Made by a program: the position numbers and the translations under genes. The notes beneath the pieces are model-generated. The model saw only the letters and a program-made list of their open reading frames with translations. It did not search any database and was not told where the DNA came from. A stretch of DNA of 64,000 bases from Myxococcus stipitatus (GTDB lineage Bacteria > Myxococcota > Myxococcia > Myxococcales > Myxococcaceae). The stretch covers positions 10,054,501 to 10,118,500 of the forward strand of contig NZ_CP147913.1 of assembly GCF_037414475.1 (NCBI RefSeq). The letters are read 5' to 3'. The number at the start of each line of letters is the position of its first letter. Positions within the stretch are counted from its first letter, which is position 1. Shown one piece after another: positions 7,891-16,696 of the stretch.

Positions 7891-9985
7891 CCCCCGTCGC
7901 GACCACCGCAGCAGGGGCAACCTCTTCCTGAGGAGCCTGCTCCGCTCCGGCTGCATCCGCCGCCAACTCAGTCACCTGAACAGCCGGCTGCGCGACGACG
8001 TCCACCTGCTCGGACACAGGCGAGGGCTCCGCCGGAGCCACCGCGCCGGATTCGACTCCCGTCGCGGCCTCGGCTCCAGACGCCACACCCTGGGACTCAC
8101 CACCCGAGGCGCTGACCCCTTCGGGCTGAGCAGCCGCCGTCCCGGGCGCGGCTTCCGGAGCCGTCACGGCCCCTTCGGTCCCCGCTCCGGGCGCTGCGGC
8201 GTCACCCTGCTGCGGCGCTCCCGCTGGCGCTGCGCCAGCCTCCGCGCCCCGGTTGCCACGCCCCCGGCGCCCACGGCGACGACGGCGACGGCGCTTGCGG
8301 TCACCCTGCGCGGCGTCCGCACCACCCTCGGCGGGAGTCCCGTCCGGACGCGCACCCACGAAGGCGCTCGCGGCCTCCAGGTCATCGTCCTCGCCCTCGT
8401 CATCCCCGTCGTCGCCCTCCTCGTCCTCCGCCCCCGTCGACTGCGGGGCCGGCACGGCCGCGGCCGGAATCCCTTCGCGAGACTCCACCGCCGCACCACC
8501 CTCGCGCGCCTCCGCGCCATCGGCGGAGACCTCGACCTCGTCACCCGACGCACGCGCCTCGCGCCGATCCCGGTCGCGACGCCGCTTCTCGCGCGGCGGA
8601 CGCTCCGTCGGCGCCGCGGCGGAGACCTCGCCGCCTTCGTCCTCACGCGACTGCTTCTCGCGCTGACGCTCCTCGCGGCGCTTCTGGGCCTCCTCGGCAT
8701 CCAGCTTCGCGGCCTCGAAGAAGCGCTCGTCCACCTCGTACAGCTCGACGCGGGTGACGGTGACGGCCGTCTCGGCCTCCAGGAACTTCTCGCCCAGCGC
8801 ATCGCCGCACCACAGCATCACCAGCGAGCCGCTGGCCTGCGCCTCGGTGCGCGCGTCCCCGCGCACATCCCCCGCGCTCACCAGCAAGCCGACCTGCGCC
8901 GAGTAGTGGCTCAGGTCGCGACGCAGCTCCTGCACGCTCTTGCGATCAATGGCCGGAGAGCCCTTGAGCATCCGCACCGCGTAGCGCAGCTCCACGCTGC
9001 CCTCACGCTTGCGCGCCGTCAGCAAGGGGCCTTCCTTGGAACGCTTGGCCACCTTCAGCTCGCGGAAGCCCAGCGCGTGCATCATCTTCACGACGGACTT
9101 CTCGAACGTCCCCACGTCCGCGTCGCCCAGGCGCTTGCGCAGCCCACGCGCCACCGCGCGGCGCGCGTCCTTGAGCGACGTGCGCAGCGTGGCCAGGAGC
9201 GCGGCATCCACCACCGGCTCGCTCGCGGCCGCGACGGCCCCCGCTCGAGCCAGCACCGGACGCCCCGCCTCCAGCGGAATCCCCAGCGCCTGCGCGAACG
9301 CGGCCTGAAGCTCCAGCGACGGCGCCTCGCTCGGAGAGCCCGCGCGCTCCAGCGTCACCTCTCCCGTGTCCTTGTTGAACGCGTACTGCGGCCGGCGGCC
9401 CGCGTCGATGCGGCGCTGGTTGTCCTCCAGGAGCGCCGTGAGCACCGCCTCCACCGTGAGGTCCTCGGCGCACAGCTCCTTGCTCCGAGCCCGCTCGATG
9501 AGCACCTCGGTGCGAAGCCCTGCCTCCGCGTCGCTGAGGATTTCGAACACCACCTCGGGCAGCGGCGGGAAGCGCTTGCGCTTTCCACCCCGCTCCTCGT
9601 CTTCGTCCCTCCGGCGCTTGCGCTCACTGCCTCGACCCGCCGCCCGCACGTTGTCCGTGCGCGGCTCCGGATGACGCTCCGCCGGCCTCAGGGGCGGCAG
9701 GTCCTCTTCCGGATTCGGCTCGATTACGCCAGTCTGCGCCAGGGCCTCCACATCCTCGGGAATCGACCAATCCACCAGCGCGAAGGTGTCCTTCGCCGTC
9801 ACAATCACCTTGCGATCCCTCGTGCGGCGCGCCATGGCGGCCAGGCGCGAGAGCATCGTCACCTCGGGCGTCTTGCCGACGTGGGAGAGCAGGCTCTGCT
9901 GGATGGACTTCTCTGTGATTTCAAGGAAGTGGAGGGGACGACCTTCGCTCTCCAGGACTCGGAGCGCGGCCTCGTAGAATGTCAT
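7814..9985 (-). CDS. HARE-HTH protein with degenerate Mrr-like domain and long disordered tail
   Basis: This is a 723-residue protein. Residues 1-72 (FYEAALRVLESEGRPLHFLEI ... TFALVDW, cited in part) match the HARE-HTH winged helix also found in RNA polymerase delta subunit, ASXL proteins and restriction enzymes. Residues 140-210 look like a second, related helical domain. Residues about 290-430 fold-match Mrr-type restriction endonucleases (FEKSVVKMMHALGF ... VGLLVSAGDVRGDA), but the catalytic D...Q-x-K of that family reads L...R-x-M, so nuclease activity is doubtful. Residues 440-723 are disordered: charged, then acidic, then an Arg tract (KRRRRRRRGRRGRG) suited to nucleic-acid binding, then Ala/Gly/Pro-rich. 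It is divergent from the propeller gene at 10084. A role in nucleic-acid transactions is inferred. Confidence 0.75.
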   Translation of the reverse strand: MTFYEAALRVLESEGRPLHFLEITEKSIQQSLLSHVGKTPEVTMLSRLAAMARRTRDRKVIVTAKDTFALVDWSIPEDVEALAQTGVIEPNPEEDLPPLRPAERHPEPRTDNVRAAGRGSERKRRRDEDEERGGKRKRFPPLPEVVFEILSDAEAGLRTEVLIERARSKELCAEDLTVEAVLTALLEDNQRRIDAGRRPQYAFNKDTGEVTLERAGSPSEAPSLELQAAFAQALGIPLEAGRPVLARAGAVAAASEPVVDAALLATLRTSLKDARRAVARGLRKRLGDADVGTFEKSVVKMMHALGFRELKVAKRSKEGPLLTARKREGSVELRYAVRMLKGSPAIDRKSVQELRRDLSHYSAQVGLLVSAGDVRGDARTEAQASGSLVMLWCGDALGEKFLEAETAVTVTRVELYEVDERFFEAAKLDAEEAQKRREERQREKQSREDEGGEVSAAAPTERPPREKRRRDRDRREARASGDEVEVSADGAEAREGGAAVESREGIPAAAVPAPQSTGAEDEEGDDGDDEGEDDDLEAASAFVGARPDGTPAEGGADAAQGDRKRRRRRRRGRRGRGNRGAEAGAAPAGAPQQGDAAAPGAGTEGAVTAPEAAPGTAAAQPEGVSASGGESQGVASGAEAATGVESGAVAPAEPSPVSEQVDVVAQPAVQVTELAADAAGAEQAPQEEVAPAAVVATGAEGESSEPRRDEVTPPKAPAEGSEG

Positions 9986-10083
9986 CGAGTATTCCCCAAG
10001 AATTCCGAACGGTTACAAAAATGTAGGTCCGTATGGGCGGCGGATGCTAGCCATCGCTAAACTGGCTTGTCAACGAACGGAAG

Positions 10084-12282
10084 ATGACCCGCATACGCAT
10101 CGGACATCGCTGGAAACGCGAACCCTCGGCCTCCCCGCTGGATTCCATCGCACTGGAACTGGATGGAGTGGACCTTCTGTCCGGAGCGGTTGAGGAGTCC
10201 TTAGCAGAAGTAGTGCCCGCTTTGGTGCGCGCCGTGGCCTCCGTTTACACGGGAGGCCAGGGAATGGCCCAGGTTTCCTTGTCGGAGGCCCATCTGGAGC
10301 TGGTCTTGAGGCGGGTCGGACCCCAGGTGGAGCTGCTGGTGGCCAACCTGGCCCGTCCCGCCCGGCTCATGCGTCCCCCCGTGAAGGTGGACGTGGACGA
10401 GCTGGTGCAAGCCGTCCGAGCCACCGGAGCCCGGTTCCTGGCGGACGTCACCAAGGTGGCCCCACGAACCCTCTCCGCCCCCCTGGCCCAGGCCCTCGCC
10501 GACCCCCTCAAGCAGCTCGGCCGCCCCGCCAGGCCCCCAGATGAGGAACCCACTCGCCCCGTCGTGAAGCGGGTGGAGCCCCCTGCCCCCATGGGATTCG
10601 GCTTCGAACTGCGAGGCACCACCCCACGTGCTGGCCGGGACGGCGGCAAGAAGGGCACGGCCGGAACGCTCGCCCCCCTGCTGACCGCCGGGGAGACATG
10701 GCTCGCGCTCCCTGGCCGGCCCGAGGCCTGGAAGGTGCTGGCCCCACCATTCCTTACCGTGTTGGAGCTTTCGCGACAGGCCGTGGAGCTGGCGCGCGCG
10801 GTGGAGCTGGGTGAGGCGCGCTTCGAGCTGGCGCCCGCGGGGGCTCGGGCGCCGCTGCTGCTGGACCTCAAGGACGGCAAGGCGAAGACGGGGCGCACGG
10901 GAACCGCCTTCATGCTCAGCGGCACCGGCCTGGCCGCCGCCCTCTTCCACCTGGGCGAGGCGCTCGCCGCGGCCTTCGCGGAGGAAGACCGCGCGCTGGT
11001 GAGCAACCCCTACCTGGTGGAGCTGGCGGAGCGCTGCCGCGAGGGGCTCTCCCACCTGCGTGGAGCCGTGGAGCCTCCCGAGCGCACCGGCGCGGCCCGG
11101 GAGAAGCGCTCGCGGTCGGCGGAGAACGCCTCGAAGCCGCTCAAGGTCCCCGGCCGGCTGCGGAGGCTTCGCTTCGAGAAGCTGTGGCAACAGCGGGGAC
11201 TGGAGGACGCCGATGAGTCGCGCCTCCTGCTGGGACGTCATGGCCCCGTCTGCTGCGCGCCCCACCTGGCGGTGGCCTTCTCACGCAAGGATGGAGCCCG
11301 GCTCTGGAAGCGAGCGGCGCCACTGGGCGTGGCCGCGGCGGCGGATGGGCATGCGGTCACCGCGGATGTATCGCGCGTGTGCGGCTTCACCGGCCGGGGC
11401 GACGGCGCGCGCTGGCTGCATGACCACGATGGAATCCCGCTGGGTCCGCTGCTGCTGCGCAAGGACGGACTCCTGCTCACGCTCTCCGAGGACCGCACCG
11501 TCGTCGCCTTCGCGGCGGCCACCGGACGGGAGGTCTGGCGACTGGCCCCTCCCCGCACGCAGCGAAGCTGGCTCACGACCCAAGGCCATCGGGCCCTGGT
11601 GACGACGGACTCCGGCTACGTCTACGGCCTGGACCTGGAGGATGGACAGGTGCGCTTCCGGATGCGCGCGCCCCTGCCCTTCCACGGCCAACCCGTGCCG
11701 TGGGGCCGGCGCTTCCTCGCGCTGCTGGGCCGAGGCTCTCGCTGGGCCCTGCTGCTCGCGGACGCCCACACGGGTGAAGCCGCGTGGACCCACGAGCCAG
11801 ACCTCACACACCCCTCCGCGCCGCTGCCCGTGGGCTCGCGAGTGTTCCTCGCCGGAGAGCGCGAACGAGAGGGCGTCCTGCTGTGCCTGGACAAGAAGGG
11901 ACAGCCCGTCTGGGAGCGGCCGCTGAACCTGGGCCCAGGCCCCTATGCGCTGGCACCGCTGCCGCGCGCGGTGGTGGTGACGAGCGCCTCGGGCGCCGCG
12001 GCGCGCGTCGCAGCCTCGGGCACCATCGACTGGCGCGTGGGGGCCGCGGGCGAGCCTCTCATCGGCGCGCTTCCGGCCCGCACCGCCCGAGGCGTGACGT
12101 TGGTGCCCGGCGAGCGGGTGCGCGCGGTGGACCCCCGAGGGGGCCAGGTGCTGGCGGAGGTGCACGCGGGGCTGGGGCTCGTCGCGCTCCAGGCGGATGT
12201 CCGCCTCAACCTCTACTTCCTCGACGACACCGGGATGCTGTCCGCGTACCGGCTGGGCACCCACTTCACCGTCGTGGAGTGA
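10084..12282 (+). CDS. PQQ-type beta-propeller protein, probably cytoplasmic
   Basis: This is a 732-residue protein. The C-terminal half (about 380-725) shows repeated blades of the PQQ/BamB type, with A-T-G-R-E-V-W-R-L, L-E-D-G-Q-V-R-F-R and H-T-G-E-A-A-W-T-H as blade signatures (D/A-x-x-T-G-x-x-x-W). The N-terminal half (about 1-350) is unrecognised and contains no signal peptide, lipobox or membrane helix, which is unusual for a BamB-like propeller and suggests a cytosolic role. A basic linker lies near residue 340. It is transcribed away from the HARE-HTH gene across a 98-base gap and is convergent with the gene at 12327. Function unknown. Confidence 0.75.
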   Translation: MTRIRIGHRWKREPSASPLDSIALELDGVDLLSGAVEESLAEVVPALVRAVASVYTGGQGMAQVSLSEAHLELVLRRVGPQVELLVANLARPARLMRPPVKVDVDELVQAVRATGARFLADVTKVAPRTLSAPLAQALADPLKQLGRPARPPDEEPTRPVVKRVEPPAPMGFGFELRGTTPRAGRDGGKKGTAGTLAPLLTAGETWLALPGRPEAWKVLAPPFLTVLELSRQAVELARAVELGEARFELAPAGARAPLLLDLKDGKAKTGRTGTAFMLSGTGLAAALFHLGEALAAAFAEEDRALVSNPYLVELAERCREGLSHLRGAVEPPERTGAAREKRSRSAENASKPLKVPGRLRRLRFEKLWQQRGLEDADESRLLLGRHGPVCCAPHLAVAFSRKDGARLWKRAAPLGVAAAADGHAVTADVSRVCGFTGRGDGARWLHDHDGIPLGPLLLRKDGLLLTLSEDRTVVAFAAATGREVWRLAPPRTQRSWLTTQGHRALVTTDSGYVYGLDLEDGQVRFRMRAPLPFHGQPVPWGRRFLALLGRGSRWALLLADAHTGEAAWTHEPDLTHPSAPLPVGSRVFLAGEREREGVLLCLDKKGQPVWERPLNLGPGPYALAPLPRAVVVTSASGAAARVAASGTIDWRVGAAGEPLIGALPARTARGVTLVPGERVRAVDPRGGQVLAEVHAGLGLVALQADVRLNLYFLDDTGMLSAYRLGTHFTVVE

Positions 12283-12314
12283 GGAGAGCGCGAGCGAACC
12301 CCGCCTCTCCTCAC
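12279..12314. terminator. Hairpin between convergent genes
   Basis: GTGAGGAGAG at 12279-12288 pairs perfectly with CTCTCCTCAC at 12305-12314 across a 16-base loop. It sits across the stop codon of the propeller gene and just before the stop of the leftward gene. No T-run is present; a bidirectional terminator is inferred. Confidence 0.6.
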
Positions 12315-12326
12315 ACCCCATCCGAA

Positions 12327-13241
12327 CTAGTTCGCCGCGGCCTTCTTCGTCGGGTCGATCTCATCCTCGGGCCGCTCCTCCTGCGTGGCGCCCTCCCACG
12401 TCTCACCCGCACCGAGCTTCCACTCGGAGGGGATGTCCAACTTCCACACGTAGCTGGCGGTTGCGTCCCCACCCGAGGCCGCGCGCGAGGTGATGTTCGT
12501 CGTCATCTCCATCCGCGCCACCTCGTTGGGCATCAGGTCCAGGTCGTAGTGGCCCAGCACCATCTGCGGCGGGAACTCCGCGATGAAGCGCTCCGGGTGG
12601 TCCACCTTCATCGACGGGTCGCTCCCGCGCATCTCACCCAGCAGCTTCCCCTTCGCATCGAGCAACCGCCACATCGTGTCGAACGATGCGCTGGTCATCA
12701 TCTTGCGGATCTTCCCCTCGTCCTTGAGCTGACGCTGCGCGCCCCACAGGACCAGTTGCAGCCGAACCTGCGGCTTGCCCATCACCATGACGACGTCGGA
12801 CGACACGATATCCAACCGCATGCCCTTGTCCGTCGACGTCCACATCGGGCGGTAACGGCCCTCGCGCAGGCTGTCGAAGAGCTTGCGCGTGTAGTCGTAG
12901 AACGCCTTGCGGTCGCCCGCGCGCTCGTCCTTGCCGCTCTCCGCGCGCTTCTCCAGCTCCTGGAGATAGTTGTCGAAGTTCTTGTTGCCGTTGAACGCCT
13001 TCAGGTGGTCATCCACCTGCTCGAAGTAGTTCTTGAAGAACGGCTTGAGCTCCTCGCGATACGTGTTCTCGTCCGGATTGGCGCGCATCCAGCCCACGCG
13101 CTCGAGATAGTCGGCGTGGATGCGCTGGATGTCCGCCTCGCGCTGCGCCTCCTTGGTGCGGGCACTGGCGCTGCGGTAGCTCATGATGGCGCCCAGCAGC
13201 ACACCAGCGACGAGGACAATGACTCCGAAATAGCGCTTCAA
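12327..13241 (-). CDS. Membrane-anchored protein of unknown function
   Basis: This is a 304-residue protein. A single N-terminal membrane helix (residues 4-22, RYFGVIVLVAGVLLGAIMSY) is followed by a helical, charged region (about 25-120) and a beta-rich region (about 140-290) that ends in an acidic tail. I set the start at TTG 13241 because GGGAG lies 8 bases upstream and the helix begins immediately. The ATG at 13364 would run into the divergent gene at 13294 and lacks such a site. No family was recognised. The 52-base gap to 13294 must hold promoters for both genes. Confidence 0.65.
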   Translation of the reverse strand: MKRYFGVIVLVAGVLLGAIMSYRSASARTKEAQREADIQRIHADYLERVGWMRANPDENTYREELKPFFKNYFEQVDDHLKAFNGNKNFDNYLQELEKRAESGKDERAGDRKAFYDYTRKLFDSLREGRYRPMWTSTDKGMRLDIVSSDVVMVMGKPQVRLQLVLWGAQRQLKDEGKIRKMMTSASFDTMWRLLDAKGKLLGEMRGSDPSMKVDHPERFIAEFPPQMVLGHYDLDLMPNEVARMEMTTNITSRAASGGDATASYVWKLDIPSEWKLGAGETWEGATQEERPEDEIDPTKKAAAN

Positions 13242-13293
13242 GCGGCAGTCTCCCTGTGCGGTGGAGCAGGCAGTGATATGAAAATTCCCCAAC

Positions 13294-14328
13294 GTGATCC
13301 AGGCCACCGGCACCCACCTGTTCACCTCACTCCTCCCTCTGGAGGAGGGCGAGCTCCTTCGCAACCCCCAGGTGGCCTGGCAGTCCTACGGAGAACCGTG
13401 CGACGGCAAAGCAGTGGTGTTGCTGCACGACCTGTCCCATTCGCACCGGGCTGTGGGGCCCGTGGAGGACTCCGCGTATCAGCCGTCCGGTTGGGCACGT
13501 GAGCTGGTGGGGCCGGGGTTGCCGCTGGACCCGGACATCATGCCCGTCATCGCCCCCGGGCTTTTGGGCAGCCCGTTCGGTAGCACGTCTCCCGCGACGA
13601 TGGACCCCGTCACGGGTGAGCGGCTGGGCCTGAGCCTGCCGCCGCTCACGGTGCTCGACATGGCGCGGGGCGTGTCCGCGCTCTTGAGGGCCCGAGGACT
13701 GAACCACGTGCGAGCCCTGGTCGGCGTGGGACTGGGCGCACAGGTGGCGCTGCGGCTCGCGGCCCTCTTCCCCGACTTGTCGGACGCGGTGGTCGCCATC
13801 GGCGCGGCGCGCGCGCTCCCCGAGGGCGTGCGCGAGAAGTTGGGACTGGCGTGGCAGCTGCTGCGCGCGGATCCGGACTTCCGAGAGGGGCTCTACGAGC
13901 CCGCCGCCATGCCGCGGAAGACCCTGCGGAGGCTGCGGCTGGACTTCCACAAGCTGCTGTACGGACGGGAGTACCTGTCGCGGCGCCACGCGGATGCGGA
14001 GGCGGCGCGCACCGCGCTCGAGGCGGAGGCCGAGGCGTTCTCGGAGACCTTCGATGCCTCCTCCTGGGCGACGCTGTGCTCGGCCTATGCGGGCTGCGAC
14101 GTGGCGGAGTGCTTCGCGCAGATTCGCGCGCGGGTGCTGCTGGTGGCGGGGAGCTCGGACGTGCTGGCGCCAGTGAACCGGGTGCGAGACACGTACCATC
14201 TGCTCAGCGCCGCGGGAGTGAGCGCTCGGATGGTGGAGCTTCCGGGTCCGGGGGACCACGGCGCGCTGCTGGCGGAGACAGAGCGACTGCGGGCGCCGCT
14301 GGGAGACTTCCTGCGGCGCGTGGGCTGA
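13294..14328 (+). CDS. MetX-like alpha/beta hydrolase lacking the nucleophile serine
   Basis: This is a 344-residue protein with the layout of the homoserine O-acetyltransferase (MetX) family. GSPFGSTSPAT (92-102) matches the family's G-x-x-G-T-T-G-P-x-S loop. The nucleophile elbow should read G-G-S-M-G-G but is ALVGVGLGAQ, with Gly146 (GGA, 13729-13731) where Ser is expected. The later Asp (AGSSDVLAPVNR) and His (GPGDHGALL) of the triad are present. Acetyl transfer by the usual acyl-enzyme route is therefore unlikely. It may be a pseudo-enzyme or use another chemistry. The start is GTG 13294; no strong Shine-Dalgarno sequence is visible. No methionine genes are nearby. Confidence 0.75.
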   Translation: MIQATGTHLFTSLLPLEEGELLRNPQVAWQSYGEPCDGKAVVLLHDLSHSHRAVGPVEDSAYQPSGWARELVGPGLPLDPDIMPVIAPGLLGSPFGSTSPATMDPVTGERLGLSLPPLTVLDMARGVSALLRARGLNHVRALVGVGLGAQVALRLAALFPDLSDAVVAIGAARALPEGVREKLGLAWQLLRADPDFREGLYEPAAMPRKTLRRLRLDFHKLLYGREYLSRRHADAEAARTALEAEAEAFSETFDASSWATLCSAYAGCDVAECFAQIRARVLLVAGSSDVLAPVNRVRDTYHLLSAAGVSARMVELPGPGDHGALLAETERLRAPLGDFLRRVG

Positions 14329-14330
14329 GG

Positions 14331-14347
14331 CGCGAGGGTTACTCGCG
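14331..14347. terminator. Short hairpin between convergent genes
   Basis: CGCGAG (14331-14336) pairs with CTCGCG (14342-14347) around a 5-base loop. It overlaps the udk stop codon and starts two bases after the stop of the MetX-like gene. A bidirectional terminator role is inferred from position. Confidence 0.4.
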
Positions 14348-14977
14348 GGGCTGCGGCGCGGAGAGCTTCCCGCGAAGCGCGCCCACCAGCATGCTGATGG
14401 CAATCTCGTTGTTGCCACCGTGCGGGATGATGATGTCCGCGAAGTGCTTGGACGGCTCCACGAAGCCCATGTGCATGGGGCGCACGTGGCGCAGGTACTG
14501 GCTGACGACGTGGTCGAAGTCGCGGCCCCGGTCCTTGATGTCGCGCGTGAGGCGCCGGAGGATGCGCAGGTCATCGTCCGCGTCTACGTAGATCTTCACG
14601 TCCATCTCATCGCGGACTTCCTTCATGTGAAGGACGAGGATGCCCTCGATGAGGATGATGTCACCGGGGTCCACGCCCATGGTGCGGGGCTGACGCGACG
14701 AGGTGACGAAGTCGTAGACGGGCTTCTGGATGGGACGTCCGGCCTTCAGCTCCCGGAGGTGTCGCACCAGCAACTCGATGTCGAACGCATCGGGATGGTC
14801 GAAGTTGACCTCCCGGCGGTCGGCGAGCGGGAGGTCCTTCAGGTCCCGGTAGTACGAGTCCTGATCAATGAAGGCCACGCGGCAATCGGCAAGTGCCTCA
14901 CGGACCTTTCGGGCGACGGTGGTCTTGCCGGACGCGGTGCCACCCGCGATTCCGATAACGAGGGGTGACGACGTCAT
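14339..14977 (-). CDS. udk: Uridine kinase
   Basis: This 212-residue enzyme phosphorylates uridine and cytidine to the monophosphates in pyrimidine salvage. The Walker A motif GIAGGTASGKTT begins at residue 9. DQDSYYRDL, NFDHPDAFD, the KPVYDF segment and GILVL (Walker-B-like IEGILVL) are characteristic of uridine kinase rather than phosphoribulokinase. R-R-L-T-R-D and GRDFDHVVSQY follow as in the family. The length matches (about 210). It is followed leftward by the MetX-like gene in opposite orientation. Its start lies 11 bases from the end of the MNIO gene on the same strand, so it could be the last cistron of that operon, although a housekeeping role is independent of it. Confidence 0.95.
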   Translation of the reverse strand: MTSSPLVIGIAGGTASGKTTVARKVREALADCRVAFIDQDSYYRDLKDLPLADRREVNFDHPDAFDIELLVRHLRELKAGRPIQKPVYDFVTSSRQPRTMGVDPGDIILIEGILVLHMKEVRDEMDVKIYVDADDDLRILRRLTRDIKDRGRDFDHVVSQYLRHVRPMHMGFVEPSKHFADIIIPHGGNNEIAISMLVGALRGKLSAPQPRE

Positions 14978-14988
14978 TGCGGCGCGAC

Positions 14989-16686
14989 CTACCCTACCGG
15001 ACGAACCTGTGCAAGGGGGCGCTCCACTCCGGATGTATCACCCAGGCGGATCAGCCGGTGCTTCAGCCCCTCCGCGAGCACCTCCGGAGGCACCGACTCC
15101 ACCGCCCGAGGCCGCGCCCCCAGCTCCCGAAGCAGCTCCGCCAGCCCCCTCGAAACATCCACCACCTCATGGCCCGGAGCCTTCCTCCGGACCGCGAAGC
15201 TCCAGGGTTCGGCGCCGGGGCGTCTCGCCACCTGCCCCAGGGCCTCCAGGCCCGACAGGTCCAGGGAGCCACAGGCCCACGCACGGGCGGTGAGATGCCG
15301 GCGTACAGTGCGCGCGGCGAACACGAGCTCGGAGAGGTTCACGGGGAAGCTGGCGGGGCGGACGTCGTCCATCAGCCCCACCTGGCCGGGCCCTGGAGGG
15401 GGCGAGGCCTTCATGAAGGCGGTGGGCGCGAGCATCTCCAGACTCAAGGCCGCGGAGGCCCCCTCATCCGGCCGCTCCCGCAACCGCCGCATCGCCCAGG
15501 CAGAGAAGACCTGCGACAGCGAGCGCCCTCCCCCTTCAAAGAGCTTCCGGTACTCCTTCGAGGCCGTGAAGTCGACCAGCTGCTCCCGAGTGCCCGCGAG
15601 CAACAGCCGGGACAGCGGCCAGTCCTTGTCCAGCGTCTCCGCCACCACCGCCAGCCGGAAGTCCTGGTCCGCCAGGGTCCCCTCCGGGTCCTCGGCCTCC
15701 GTTGCGGACACCACACCGTGGCCCGCATCGAAGAGCTCCCACGGATGGCTGTCCCCGGCGAGCGGAGGCAAGGCGAGAGACTCGGGTGGACGCAGGCTCA
15801 GCGGCGGACGGGCTCCCGAGGGAATCATCCGGCGCAGCCGCTTCAGCGAGAGCCGCGCCATCTCCGCGGGATGGCCATCGCCCTCGAAGGTGACGGCCCG
15901 GAGCGCGGGACAACGCGGCAACAACGATTCCAATAGATTGAACAGCTCCTCGCGCACGGGCTGAGTGTGGTCGTCGACGTAGAAGGCCCGAGTGCCTCGC
16001 CGCGACACGACGCCGCCGGCGATGTGAATCTCGACCACCTGCTCCAGCGGGAAGCCATCGAGCCCCGCCTCCAGCGGCAATCCAGACGAGAGCTGGTGGC
16101 TGAACAGATGCCCCAGGTCCAGGAGCAGCGGCAGGCCCGTGCGAGCGTGCAGCTTCGCCATGAAGTCGAGCACGTGCCACTGGCCCCGCCGCGCCAGCAC
16201 GGCGGGATTCTCCAGCACCAGCGGCATGGAGAGCTGTGACTGGACATGGAGCGCATGCGCTACGCAGTCCGTCAGTCCAGCCTCGTTGAACGGGGGCGAG
16301 ATGTAGAGGTAGCCCGGGAAGGGCTGCCCTCCCGAGTGCCACCACCCCACGTCATTGCCCACCCACGGGCTGCCCACGGCGCGGGCATGGGCATCCAGCG
16401 CCTCGAGCACCGCGACAGGCTCCAGCTCCGGCCCCCAGAGGTTGAGGTGCACGGGATGGAAGAGCACGGGGACGTCGGAGCGCCGGCTCCACATCTCGGG
16501 GAACAGCGTCGCCTGGGCGCGCGCTTCGTCGAGGGAGAGCGGCGCGCTGTACTCGACGAAATCGAAGAGGCCCGGAGAGGAGTCGAGCAGCCGGTACGGC
16601 TGCGGCACATCCGAGGTGCTCAGGTTGCTGCTCAGCCCCAGTCCTCGCCAGGGCAACGTCCATGCGTCCGAAACAGCCTGCGTCAT
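14989..16686 (-). CDS. DUF692/MNIO-family multinuclear iron oxidase with C-terminal extension
   Basis: This is a 565-residue protein. Residues 12-290 match the DUF692 family (MbnB/TglH-type multinuclear non-haem iron oxidases), TIM barrels that modify peptide residues during RiPP biosynthesis. Metal-ligand motifs are in order: FDFVEY (Glu45), FHPVHLNLWG (His77/His80), NDVGWWHSGG, LVLENPA (Glu159), LLLDLGHLFSH (Asp190, His193), VEIHIAGG (Glu219, His221), VDDHTQPV (Asp239, His240) and TFEGDGH (Glu268). The remaining 275 residues are helical and unrecognised; family members are usually about 280-300 residues, so a fused partner domain is likely. I chose ATG 16686, 10 bases after the phosphatase stop. 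No precursor peptide was seen nearby. Confidence 0.8.
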   Translation of the reverse strand: MTQAVSDAWTLPWRGLGLSSNLSTSDVPQPYRLLDSSPGLFDFVEYSAPLSLDEARAQATLFPEMWSRRSDVPVLFHPVHLNLWGPELEPVAVLEALDAHARAVGSPWVGNDVGWWHSGGQPFPGYLYISPPFNEAGLTDCVAHALHVQSQLSMPLVLENPAVLARRGQWHVLDFMAKLHARTGLPLLLDLGHLFSHQLSSGLPLEAGLDGFPLEQVVEIHIAGGVVSRRGTRAFYVDDHTQPVREELFNLLESLLPRCPALRAVTFEGDGHPAEMARLSLKRLRRMIPSGARPPLSLRPPESLALPPLAGDSHPWELFDAGHGVVSATEAEDPEGTLADQDFRLAVVAETLDKDWPLSRLLLAGTREQLVDFTASKEYRKLFEGGGRSLSQVFSAWAMRRLRERPDEGASAALSLEMLAPTAFMKASPPPGPGQVGLMDDVRPASFPVNLSELVFAARTVRRHLTARAWACGSLDLSGLEALGQVARRPGAEPWSFAVRRKAPGHEVVDVSRGLAELLRELGARPRAVESVPPEVLAEGLKHRLIRLGDTSGVERPLAQVRPVG

Positions 16687-16696
16687 GCGGCGGAAC

